Shown: positions 52,535 through 64,000 of the stretch, piece after piece
Layout: every line of letters begins with the position of its first letter
Numbering within the stretch: the stretch's first letter is position 1
NCBI GenBank assembly: GCA_001953215.1
Contig: CP019169.1
Location: 4,154,001-4,218,000, forward strand
Length of the DNA stretch: 64,000 bases
Source: Betaproteobacteria bacterium GR16-43
Lineage (GTDB): Bacteria; Pseudomonadota; Gammaproteobacteria; Burkholderiales; Usitatibacteraceae
Direction of reading: 5' to 3'
Notes under the pieces: model-generated
The model's input: only the letters and a program-made list of their open reading frames with translations
What the model was told of the DNA's origin: nothing
Database searches by the model: none
Program-made: the position numbers and the translations under genes

Positions 52535-52667
52535 AATTCTGTCGAGGCGGCGTGCGTGGTGTTGCTGCACGTCGTCTCATGTTCGGGATTAGAAGGTGCT
52601 GGAGTTTGTATTGCAAAGAGGCGCTCGCGTGTTGTTGCGAGGTCTCGAGCACAAGTTTATTGCGCAA

Positions 52668-55573
<2,906 letters not shown>

Positions 55574-55825
55574 TTGCTGCCTCAAACAACGAAGCACCCG
55601 GAAGTAAAGTTCTTCCAGGCATCACGAAAGTCATAGATCTCTCACGCGCTTGTGCGTCCATCAAAACAAACAAGTTCGATGAACATGCAATACATCACCC
55701 AGTCGTGCATTCGCGCCCCGGCTTCTACAAACCTTCGCACGCTGTAGCAGCAACCCCAGGCAATCGCTTGCCAGGAGTGCTACGTGCAAAAGAAGCCACG
55801 CGAACACACCACCTTCTAATCCGGA

Positions 55826-55838
55826 TTTTTAAAGAGCA
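55826..55838 (-). promoter_or_regulatory. boxA antitermination site in the 16S-23S spacer
   Basis: GCTCTTTAAAAAT on the minus strand, the classical boxA sequence bound by NusB-NusE (S10), placed between tRNA-Ala and 23S. The rest of the spacer (55574-55949) shows no other gene. Confidence 0.75.
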
Positions 55839-55949
55839 GCCGATACGATCACTTCTTGGAAAAGAAGCATCAAGGAGCATTCATCCGAAGCCCGCGCGAT
55901 CTGCACGGTGCCCCAATCAAACACTCGTTGATGATTCCTCTAAACACCT

Positions 55950-56025
55950 TGGTGGAGCTGGACGGGATCGAACCGACGACCCCCTGCTTGCAAAGCAGGT
56001 GCTCTCCCAACTGAGCTACAGCCCC
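55950..56025 (-). tRNA. tRNA-Ala (anticodon TGC)
   Basis: 76 nt including encoded CCA. It starts GGGGCTGTAGCTCAG, has anticodon loop CTTTGCAAG and T-arm GGTTCGATCCC. Located in the ribosomal spacer, as is usual. Confidence 0.98.
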
Positions 56026-56057
56026 CCGCACGCTCACCCACAACCTGGCGCCTTCGT

Positions 56058-56134
56058 TGGTGGGTCTGGATGGATTCGAACCATCGACCCCCGCCTTATC
56101 AAGACGGTGCTCTAACCAACTGAGCTACAGACCC
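56058..56134 (-). tRNA. tRNA-Ile (anticodon GAT)
   Basis: 77 nt including encoded CCA. It starts GGGTCTGTAGCTCAG, has anticodon loop CTTGATAAG and T-arm GGTTCGAATCC. Located between 16S and tRNA-Ala. Confidence 0.98.
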
Positions 56135-56198
56135 GTGCCCCGAGGCCTAACAAAGAACAACCGATAGATGGTGGGCGCTACAGATACGCGCGCGTCTC

Positions 56199-57738
<1,540 letters not shown>

Positions 57739-57886
57739 AATCCAAGTTATTCACTCACAAAGAATTAACTTCAATTCAAAGTGAGCACTGCAAGTATCGC
57801 TTGAGCCCTCCCCAAAGCAACGCTCGCGCGTGCCCCAGGTCAGGTTGCGTTCATACCCGCAACACCCACCTCTATCGGCTGTAACT

Positions 57887-57897
57887 TGTTAAAGAGC
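57887..57897 (-). promoter_or_regulatory. boxA antitermination site in the rRNA leader
   Basis: GCTCTTTAACA on the minus strand, 149 bp before 16S and 39 bp after tRNA-fMet. A hairpin with arms CTCAC and GTGAG follows near the 16S start and may take part in RNA processing. No -35/-10 pair is evident between tRNA-fMet and 16S. Confidence 0.7.
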
Positions 57898-57934
57898 GAC
57901 GACTCTCCCTTGACGTGCAATTGCCGTTAGGGAG

Positions 57935-58012
<78 letters not shown>

Positions 58013-58067
58013 CCAGGGTCTTGCTGACTCGGTGTGTGCTTCCGGTTATGAACCGCCGAGAGGGACG

Positions 58068-58097
58068 ATTATCGCAAATTCGAGGGTCGCCCGTCAA
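58068..58097 (-). promoter_or_regulatory. Sigma-70 promoter for tRNA-fMet and the rRNA operon
   Basis: On the minus strand, TTGACG and GATAAT are separated by 18 bp, followed by a GC-rich discriminator typical of promoters under stringent control. Transcription would begin near 58061, about 50 bp before the tRNA. It is the only good promoter seen upstream of 16S. Confidence 0.65.
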
Positions 58098-58166
58098 CAA
58101 AAGTCCGGGACCGGTAGAGATATCCCGCGCCAAAACCCGGACTTCACAAGGTTACATAGTGACGAC

Positions 58167-58784
58167 ATGAACGAGTTCCAAGTGATCCAGACGGTCGCCC
58201 TCGCGAGCCTGCTCGCCTGGGCCAGCGGGCTGCGCCTGTACCTCGTGGTTTTCGTGGTCGGCGTGGCGGCGTACTACGGGTGGGTCACGCTGCCCGAGGG
58301 GCTCGCCGCGCTCTCGCACCCCTACGTGATCGGCGCGGCCGGCTTCCTGCTCGCGATCGAGTTCCTGGCGGACAAGTTTCCGGGCGTGGACAGCGCCTGG
58401 GACGGGCTGCACACCTTCATTCGCATCCCCGCCGGCGCCCTGCTCGCCGCGGGCGCTACCGGCGAAACGCTCAGCGCGCTCACGGTCGCGGCCGGACTGC
58501 TCGGCGGCACGATCACGGCGGGCACGCATTTCACGAAAGCGGGAAGCCGCGCGGTGATCAACACGTCGCCGGAGCCGGTCACGAACTGGGCGGCCTCGTT
58601 CACCGAAGACGCGCTCGTGCTGGGCGGCGTGTGGCTCGCCTTCGCACACCCGTGGCTGTTCATCGCGATGCTGCTGGTCTTCCTCGCCGTGGTCGCGTGG
58701 CTCCTGCCGAAGCTCTGGCGGTTCGCGAAACGGATGTGGACCGCGCTCTCGCTCCCGCGCGAGCCGCCGCGCGCGCTGAGTTAG
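58167..58784 (+). CDS. DUF4126 family membrane protein
   Basis: 205 residues from the ATG at 58167; the frame is open earlier but through the tRNA. About six membrane segments ([57 protein letters not shown]) with [18 protein letters not shown], the family's conserved loop. Function unknown. It converges on recR with overlapping stops. Confidence 0.85.
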   Translation: MNEFQVIQTVALASLLAWASGLRLYLVVFVVGVAAYYGWVTLPEGLAALSHPYVIGAAGFLLAIEFLADKFPGVDSAWDGLHTFIRIPAGALLAAGATGETLSALTVAAGLLGGTITAGTHFTKAGSRAVINTSPEPVTNWAASFTEDALVLGGVWLAFAHPWLFIAMLLVFLAVVAWLLPKLWRFAKRMWTALSLPREPPRALS

Positions 58785-59377
58785 GCGGGCCGGCGCTCGA
58801 GCAGCGCCTGCGCGAGCGTGCCGCTGTCGACGTGCTCCAGTTCACCTCCGACGGGCAGCCCGCGCGCGATGCGCGTCACGGTCAGCCCATGTCCCACCAA
58901 TAGCTCGCTCACGTAATGCGCCGTCGCTTCGCCCTCAACCGTGAAGTTGGTGGCGAGGATCACTTCGCGCACGACCCCGTCCGTGGCGCGCTTCAACAGG
59001 CGATCGAGGTGGATCTCGCGCGGGCCGATGCCGTCGAGCGGCGAGAGCCGGCCCATCAGGACGAAGTAGTGGCCCGGATAGCTCTGCGTCTGCTCGAGCA
59101 TGAGGAGGTCGCCCGGCGACTCGACGACGCACAGCATCGAGGGATCGCGGCGCACGGAAGCGCAGCGCTCGCACATCTCCGCCTCCGTGAACGTATTGCA
59201 CTTGCCGCAATGCCGGATGCGATCGAGCGCGAGGTTCAACCCGTCGGCGAGGCGCTTGGCCCCTTCGTGGTCGCGCTGCAACAGGTGATAGGCCATGCGC
59301 TGCGCGGACTTCGGCCCCACGCCGGGCAGGCAACGCAGCGCGCGGATCAGCTCGTCGAGCGACGTGGGGTTGTCCAA
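58781..59377 (-). CDS. recR: Recombination mediator protein RecR
   Basis: 198 residues, normal length. N-terminal helix-hairpin-helix [20 protein letters not shown], zinc finger [16 protein letters not shown], and Toprim domain from [15 protein letters not shown] to [15 protein letters not shown]. It helps load RecA at gaps together with RecF/RecO. The dnaX-ybaB-recR order is the classical proteobacterial cluster. Confidence 0.97.
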   Translation of the reverse strand: MDNPTSLDELIRALRCLPGVGPKSAQRMAYHLLQRDHEGAKRLADGLNLALDRIRHCGKCNTFTEAEMCERCASVRRDPSMLCVVESPGDLLMLEQTQSYPGHYFVLMGRLSPLDGIGPREIHLDRLLKRATDGVVREVILATNFTVEGEATAHYVSELLVGHGLTVTRIARGLPVGGELEHVDSGTLAQALLERRPA

Positions 59378-59387
59378 CGGCGCGGTC

Positions 59388-59720
59388 TCAGAATCCCGGG
59401 AGCTTCATGCCGGGCGGCAGGTTCATGCCCGCCGTGAAGCCCTGCATCTTGGCCTGCGAGGTCGCCTCGGCTTTCGCGACCGCATCGTTGACCGCCGCCA
59501 TCACGAGGTCCTCGAGCATGTCCTTGTCCTCGCCCAGCAGCGAGGGATCGATGCTCACCTTCTTCACCGCGTTGCGGCACGTCATCGTGACCTTCACGAG
59601 GCCGGCGCCCGACTGGCCCTCGACCTCGATCGACTTCAGCTCTTCCTGCATGCGCGCCATGTTTTCCTGCATCTGCTGCGCCTGCTTCATCAGCGCGCCA
59701 AGACCGCCTTTGCCCATCAT
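59388..59720 (-). CDS. ybaB: Nucleoid-associated protein YbaB/EbfC
   Basis: 110 residues. [20 protein letters not shown] is the helical dimerisation arm, and [20 protein letters not shown] with [14 protein letters not shown] is the core. It binds DNA as a dimer. It is in one operon with dnaX (12 bp upstream) and recR (10 bp downstream). Confidence 0.96.
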   Translation of the reverse strand: MMGKGGLGALMKQAQQMQENMARMQEELKSIEVEGQSGAGLVKVTMTCRNAVKKVSIDPSLLGEDKDMLEDLVMAAVNDAVAKAEATSQAKMQGFTAGMNLPPGMKLPGF

Positions 59721-59732
59721 GGATCGGACTCC

Positions 59733-61382
59733 TCAGGGTTTTCCGTTGCCGCCCTCGCCGGGCGGACGGATGGATGCAGGGACCACCTCGGCGCCGAAAT
59801 CGCGCACGAGGCTCTTCACGAAAGGATCGTCCTCGATGGCGGCCGCGGCATTCGCCTGCCGCTGTTCGCTCTCGCGCGAACGCGCCGCGGCAAGGCTCAC
59901 GCCGGCCGTGGCGCCGGGCCGCACGGACAGCCGGAACCCCTCGCCGAAGTGGGGCAACAGCGCGGCCTTCAACTTGTCGAGGTAGTTCTTGTCGGCGTAG
60001 GCGCGATGCGCATCCGACACGACGAGTTCGAGATGGTTGTTGGTGAACGAACCCAGCTCCGCATAGCGCGCGAGCAGGCCCGCCATGCCGTTGAGGTTCA
60101 TGCGCGTCACGAACGAGGACCAATCGCCGTCGAACGCGACGGACGCTACGCTCGCGGGCGCGGGTGGGGCTTCGCGCGCTTCGGGAGCCCGCGCCGTTGC
60201 CGTGCCGGTTGGAACCGCGGCCGACGCAGCACGCGCCGGTGGACTGGCCGGCGCAGGCCGGGACGATGAAGGCGAGGATGAAACCTGCGAGGCGCCCGAG
60301 CCCGCCGCGAACGCGACCATGCGCAGGATCGCCATGCTGAAGCCCGCGAACTCATCGGGCGCCAGCGGCAGGTCGCGGCGGCCGAGCAGCGCCACCTGGT
60401 ACATCACCTGGACGTTGCCGCGATCGAGGCGCGAAGCCAGCGTGGCGACCCGCTCGCGATCGGGTTCGTCATCCGCCGGCGCGACACCGGCTTGTGCCAG
60501 CGCGATGCGATGGAGCAGCGCTGCGAGATCCTCGAGCGCCGAGTCGAAGGAGATGCTGCGCCCCGCGATGCGCTCGGCTTCCGCGATCGCGCCCTTGCCG
60601 TCGCCTTCGGCCACGCGTTCGAGCAACGGCCCCACGAGGTCCGCGCCGACCGAGCCCAGCATCTCGGCCACTTGCGCGGCGACGACCTTGCCGCCGCCGT
60701 GGGCAATCGCCTGGTCGAGCAAACTCAAACTATCGCGCACGCTGCCCGCGGCCGCCTTCGACAGTTGCACCAGGGCCGCATCCTCGAACGAAACCTTCTC
60801 GGCTTCGAGCACGCGCTTCAGGTGCCCCGCGATGACGGGAGGCGCGAGCGGCTTCAGGTTGAATTGCAGGCAACGCGACAGCACGGTGACCGGCAGGCGC
60901 TGCGGATCCGTGGTGGCGAGGATGAACTTCACGTGCTCCGGCGGTTCCTCGAGCGTCTTCAGCATCGAATTGAAGGCGTTCCTCGAGAGCATGTGCACTT
61001 CGTCGATGATGTAGATCTTGAAGCGGCCCGACGTCGGCATGTATTGCGCCGTCTCGAGCAGCTCGCGCATCTCGTCGACCTTCGTGTTGGTCGCGGCGTC
61101 GACTTCAAGGAGGTCCACGAAGCGTCCGGCATCGATGTCGGTGCACGCGCGGCACTTGCCGCAAGGCTTCGAGGAGATGCCGTTGGTCTCGCAGTTCAAC
61201 GCCTTGGCGAGGATGCGCGCAAGCGTGGTCTTGCCGACGCCCCGCGTACCCGTGAAGAGGTAGGCGTGGTGGAGCCGCTTCGAGTCGAGCGCGTTGGCGA
61301 GCGCCGTGACCACGTGCGGTTGGCCGACGAGTTCGTCGAAGGCCCGGGGGCGCCATTTACGGGCGAGGACTTGGTAGGTCAT
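59733..61382 (-). CDS. dnaX: DNA polymerase III subunit gamma/tau
   Basis: 549 residues. The clamp-loader ATPase has Walker A GTRGVGKTTLA, zinc cysteines in CETNGISSKPCGKCRAC, Walker B IIDEVHMLS and sensor motif VLSRCLQF. A Pro/Ala/Ser-rich linker lies at about 365-410, and a C-terminal tau-like domain binds the polymerase. No slippery frameshift site for a short gamma form was looked for in detail. The ffs gene lies 22 bp upstream. Confidence 0.96.
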   Translation of the reverse strand: MTYQVLARKWRPRAFDELVGQPHVVTALANALDSKRLHHAYLFTGTRGVGKTTLARILAKALNCETNGISSKPCGKCRACTDIDAGRFVDLLEVDAATNTKVDEMRELLETAQYMPTSGRFKIYIIDEVHMLSRNAFNSMLKTLEEPPEHVKFILATTDPQRLPVTVLSRCLQFNLKPLAPPVIAGHLKRVLEAEKVSFEDAALVQLSKAAAGSVRDSLSLLDQAIAHGGGKVVAAQVAEMLGSVGADLVGPLLERVAEGDGKGAIAEAERIAGRSISFDSALEDLAALLHRIALAQAGVAPADDEPDRERVATLASRLDRGNVQVMYQVALLGRRDLPLAPDEFAGFSMAILRMVAFAAGSGASQVSSSPSSSRPAPASPPARAASAAVPTGTATARAPEAREAPPAPASVASVAFDGDWSSFVTRMNLNGMAGLLARYAELGSFTNNHLELVVSDAHRAYADKNYLDKLKAALLPHFGEGFRLSVRPGATAGVSLAAARSRESEQRQANAAAAIEDDPFVKSLVRDFGAEVVPASIRPPGEGGNGKP

Positions 61383-61404
61383 CGACGATCTTGAAGAGGA
61401 GAAG

Positions 61405-61500
61405 GCGAGCCCAACACACCCGGCACTTGAGGAAATCGACTATGGCTGCTTCGTTCCCGACCTGACCAGGTTCGCCGCCCCTCAATGCGGGGAGGCCCGC
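61405..61500 (-). ncRNA. ffs: Signal recognition particle RNA (4.5S)
   Basis: About 96 nt on the minus strand. The conserved tip reads CTGGTCAGGTCGGGAACGAA then GCAGCCA, where the Ffh protein binds. The ends pair (GCGGGCC with GGGCTCGC). The GGGAAC tip replaces the E. coli GGAAGG. It lies directly upstream of dnaX, in the same direction. Confidence 0.95.
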
Positions 61501-61508
61501 CGGAAGGA

Positions 61509-61535
61509 ATTATCGCACAGGCATCAGGCATCCAA
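61509..61535 (-). promoter_or_regulatory. Probable promoter of ffs
   Basis: GATAAT at 61509-61514 on the minus strand lies 8 bp before the 5' end of the SRP RNA. A TTGGAT box is 15 bp further upstream, overlapping the end of senA. The -10 is good; the spacing is short. Confidence 0.4.
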
Positions 61536-62807
61536 CGCGCACGTGCGCAATCCCGCGAACGCATCGCCGCGATGGGCCTGGTAGAAATTGCGCCAGCGGT
61601 TGTGGACAAGCCGGCTGCGCGTCGCGAAGGAGCCGCCCCTCAGCACCTGGTGCGTTTGGAACCATGGTTCGGAATACTCCTGGTACGGGCCGGCCACGAA
61701 GCCCGCGTAGGGCTCGAAGGGCGTCGCGGTCCACTCCCAGACGCCACCCAGCATCTGGCGCAGCGGCGAATTCGCGTTCCCGGGATCGGCCAGCGCGCCC
61801 GAAGGGCCGCGGTGGCGGTAGTCGAGCGCCGGCGCGTCGAAGGCGGGTTCGTCGCCCCACGGGAAGCGCTGCCCGCCGCCATTGCGCGCGGCGAATTCCC
61901 ATTCCGCTTCCGTGGGCAGCCGCCGGCCCGACCAGCGGCAATACGCTTCGGCCTCGTAGAACGTGACGTGCACCATCGGCGCGTCGGGATCGAGCGGGTG
62001 CCATTGGTCGAAGCGCCGCACCAGCCACGCGTCTCCATCCCGCTTCCAGTAGCGGGGGCCGGTCACGTTTTCATCGGCCTTCCAGCGGCGGCCGGCGCCG
62101 GACCAGAGCGACGCATAGGTGTAGCCCTCGTCCACGACGAAGCGCGCGAACTCGCCTTGCGTCACGGCGCGCTCGGCGATCGAGAATTGCTCGAGGTGCG
62201 CCTGCTGCCCCGGCAACTCGTTGTCGAACGCGAAGTCGTGGCGGCCGCTGGAGCCTCCCTGCAGGAAATCGCCGCCGGAAAAGTAGACGTCGCGCGCCGG
62301 AGCGGCCAGTGCCGGGGGCGGCTCGAGGCCCGGCAGGTCGGGACCCGGCAAGCCGAGCGACTGCAGGGACATGAGGAACGCCTCGCCGTGCATGTCCTCG
62401 TGCAGCAGGGCCAGGCGGAAGAAGTAGCGTTGCGCCTCGTCGCTGCGCTTGAGGCGCTTCAGCGTGGTCTCGAGCGTGCGGCCGAGGAAATCAAGCACCT
62501 CGGAGCGCGGCATGCGCGCGATGTCCCAGCGGTCGCGATGGGCCACGAGGGCCGAATTGAAGCGCCGGTCCGCATCCGGGGCGATCGACGGCGTGCGCTC
62601 GCCCGTCGGGTCGTCCTCCCGGTAACGCGTGCACCAGAACTCCTGGAACCAGGCCAGGTGCGAGAGTTCCCAGAGCGGCGGGTTCACGTCTTCGCGATAC
62701 GGGAACGCGAGCGCCTGGTCGTCGAGGTGGGCGTAGATCGCGAGCGTGCGGGCCCGCGCGTCTCGCAACGCGGCGGCCAGCGCCTTCGGTTCGTATACTT
62801 CCCGCAT
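61524..62807 (-). CDS. senA: Selenoneine synthase SenA (EgtB-like non-heme iron enzyme)
   Basis: 427 residues from the ATG at 62807, with GAGGA upstream. The N-terminal DinB-like domain carries the three iron ligands expected of EgtB relatives: His50 in WELSHLAWF, and His136 and His140 in LLHEDMHGEA. The C-terminal half (about 175-425) is the FGE-sulfatase-type fold (LPTEAEWEFAARNG, GGVWEWT, VLRGGSF). SenA joins selenium from a selenosugar to hercynine using O2 on the way to selenoneine. I prefer SenA to EgtB because senB and selD are adjacent. Hercynine itself needs EgtD, which is not in the window. Confidence 0.85.
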   Translation of the reverse strand: MREVYEPKALAAALRDARARTLAIYAHLDDQALAFPYREDVNPPLWELSHLAWFQEFWCTRYREDDPTGERTPSIAPDADRRFNSALVAHRDRWDIARMPRSEVLDFLGRTLETTLKRLKRSDEAQRYFFRLALLHEDMHGEAFLMSLQSLGLPGPDLPGLEPPPALAAPARDVYFSGGDFLQGGSSGRHDFAFDNELPGQQAHLEQFSIAERAVTQGEFARFVVDEGYTYASLWSGAGRRWKADENVTGPRYWKRDGDAWLVRRFDQWHPLDPDAPMVHVTFYEAEAYCRWSGRRLPTEAEWEFAARNGGGQRFPWGDEPAFDAPALDYRHRGPSGALADPGNANSPLRQMLGGVWEWTATPFEPYAGFVAGPYQEYSEPWFQTHQVLRGGSFATRSRLVHNRWRNFYQAHRGDAFAGLRTCALDA

Positions 62808-63771
62808 GCCTTCATCCTCGAAGCCGCTGGTGCGCATCGTGACGCCGGGAACCCGCGAGGCGAACAACGGGAACTGGCGGACGGGTGTGCGCTGGGCGGC
62901 CGCGTTGCGTGGCTCCTTCCGGGTGATTTTACAGAGCGAATGGCGCGGTGAATCGGCTGATGCGCTCGTGGCTCTCCATGCACGGCGCAGCGCCGCCTGC
63001 ATCGCGGGCTTCCACGCCCGCTTCGCGGAACGCCCCATCGGACTCGTCCTCACGGGCACCGACCTGTATCACGACCTTCCGGACGATCTCCAGGCCCAGG
63101 CGTCGCTTCGCATCGCTTCGCGTATCGCGGTGTTGCAGGATGACGCCCGGCCTCGGGTTCCGGAAGGTGCACGCGGGAAGGTCCACGTGATCTACCAATC
63201 GGCGCGCGCCCTGCGGCCTGCCGCGAAGTCCGGCGAGCGGCTCGATTGCGTCGTGGTCGGGCACCTGCGCGCCGAGAAGGATCCGGAAACCCTGTTCCGG
63301 GCGCTGCGCACCCTGCCGGCGGAACTGCCGATTCGTGTCCTGCACGTCGGTGCCGGGCTCGATCGAACGCTCGCCGCGCACGCCCGCCAACTCATGCGTA
63401 CGCATCCGCGCTACCGATGGGCCGGGGCCCTGCCCCATGGCCTGGCGCGGGCCGCGATCAAGCGAGCCCACCTGCTGGTGCATCCGTCACGCCTCGAAGG
63501 GGGAGCCAATGTGATCGCCGAAGCGATCATGTCGGGTACGCCCGTGATGGGGAGCCGGATGTCCGGGAACATCGGCATGCTCGGCGCGAACTACCCGGGG
63601 TTCTTCCCGGTCGGAGATTCCAGGGCGCTCGCGGCGATGTTGGCGCGCGCCGCGACGGATCCGCGCTTCCTGGCCCGGTTGCGTGCCGCCGGCGATCGCC
63701 GCAAGCCCTTGTTTCGACCGGAAAAGGAGGCCGCCGCCGTTCGCGCTTTCGTCCGCGGGCTCCTCGCGTAA
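62806..63771 (+). CDS. senB: Selenosugar synthase SenB (glycosyltransferase family 4-like)
   Basis: 321 residues if the ATG at 62806 is used; a GTG at 62830, right before RIVTPGTREANNGN, is an alternative. The C-terminal Rossmann half has VVVGHLRAEKDPETLFRAL, AHLLVHPSRLEGGANVIAEA (the EX7E nucleotide-sugar motif) and VMGSRMSGNIGML. SenB joins selenophosphate to a UDP-sugar to give a selenosugar. A TATACT box lies about 8 bp before the ATG and no Shine-Dalgarno is seen, so the message may be leaderless. It is divergent from senA with overlapping start codons. Confidence 0.87.
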   Translation: MPSSSKPLVRIVTPGTREANNGNWRTGVRWAAALRGSFRVILQSEWRGESADALVALHARRSAACIAGFHARFAERPIGLVLTGTDLYHDLPDDLQAQASLRIASRIAVLQDDARPRVPEGARGKVHVIYQSARALRPAAKSGERLDCVVVGHLRAEKDPETLFRALRTLPAELPIRVLHVGAGLDRTLAAHARQLMRTHPRYRWAGALPHGLARAAIKRAHLLVHPSRLEGGANVIAEAIMSGTPVMGSRMSGNIGMLGANYPGFFPVGDSRALAAMLARAATDPRFLARLRAAGDRRKPLFRPEKEAAAVRAFVRGLLA

Positions 63772-63823
63772 GGGAACCAGCTAGAATTCCGACTCACTCC
63801 GCAGTTCGCAAGGAAATCCGTCC

Positions 63824-64000
63824 ATGGACATGCAGGTCCGACTGACCCAGTTCAGCCACGGTGGCGGATGCGGCTGCAAGATCGCGCCCGGGGTGCTCGA
63901 GCAGATCCTGTCCAAGGCGGCGCCCGGGATCATCCCGAAGGAGCTGCTGGTCGGCATCGAGACCAGCGACGACGCGGCGGTCTACCAGATCAACGACCGC
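63824..64000 (+). CDS. selD: Selenide, water dikinase SelD/SenC (N-terminal part; cut by window edge)
   Basis: The first 59 codons, with AAGGAA upstream of the ATG. VRLTQFSHGGGCGCK matches the SelD start: Cys16 and Lys19 correspond to the catalytic Cys17 and Lys20 of E. coli SelD, so this is a cysteine rather than a selenocysteine enzyme. ELLVGIETSDDAAVYQI continues the match. It makes selenophosphate from selenide and ATP. Placed 52 bp after senB on the same strand, it completes the sen set. Confidence 0.93.
   Translation, partial: MDMQVRLTQFSHGGGCGCKIAPGVLEQILSKAAPGIIPKELLVGIETSDDAAVYQINDR

Noticed and set aside
61524-62807. Formylglycine-generating enzyme for the sulfatase, or ergothioneine EgtB
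   Set aside because: The DinB domain with three iron histidines rules out a plain FGE. Adjacent senB and selD favour SenA over EgtB, though only a phylogeny can settle it.

Overview
The window looks like chromosomal DNA of a GC-rich betaproteobacterium. The evidence is a 16S-Ile-Ala-23S-5S ribosomal operon of betaproteobacterial type, very GC-rich third codon positions, and housekeeping genes (dnaX, ybaB, recR, ffs, maeB, gluconate genes) of proteobacterial type. I cannot name the genus from the sequence alone.

Layout. 1-4200 (minus strand): the start of a DUF2339 membrane protein, then an operon of an ArsR-type regulator, a TAT/lipoprotein-type amidohydrolase and an MFS-PlsC lysophospholipid fusion. 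4382-8735 (plus): malic enzyme MaeB, a VOC protein, LD-carboxypeptidase and a YfcG-like glutathione transferase. 8725-9674: a REP-associated transposase (RAYT) with its REP repeats on both sides; the same repeats recur at six loci in the window. 9675-18618: a secreted metzincin protease with FN3 domains, an indolepyruvate ferredoxin oxidoreductase facing an acetyl-CoA hydrolase/transferase family gene, and an aspartoacylase-like gene. 18621-18877: a 257-bp MITE-like element with 34-bp inverted ends of a second REP type. 18877-30064: a SpmA/SpmB fusion, then a set with a cell-wall theme (peptide-binding protein, AmiD amidase, serine beta-lactamase-fold hydrolase, a TAT-type LD-carboxypeptidase, TonB receptor, PBP4 and a VanX-like dipeptidase).

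30095-43034: a radical SAM protein, Gfa, a sulfatase, and two divergent operons: a receptor-type Ser/Thr kinase with a patatin phospholipase, and a GNAT, a membrane sensor, a sensor-MFS fusion and an orphan substrate-binding protein. A periplasmic alpha carbonic anhydrase follows. 43057-45259: a binding protein paired with a DAACS symporter. 45345-49624: a five-gene operon of a membrane protein, a radical SAM/SPASM enzyme, a protein ending in a poly-asparagine tail, and two secreted proteins. This resembles an undescribed peptide-modification (RiPP-like) system. 49725-52323: gnd/gntK and a SIR2-like protein. 52376-58097: the rRNA operon, with initiator tRNA-Met lying in its leader between the promoter and boxA. 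58167-61500: a DUF4126 protein, recR, ybaB, dnaX and ffs.

61524-64000: senA and senB, with overlapping start codons on opposite strands, followed by the start of selD (senC). I read this as a selenoneine biosynthesis locus: SelD makes selenophosphate, SenB makes a selenosugar, and SenA joins selenium to hercynine. It is the clearest specialised pathway in the window. The radical SAM/poly-Asn operon and the kinase-patatin/sensor-MFS pair are the best candidates for something undescribed.
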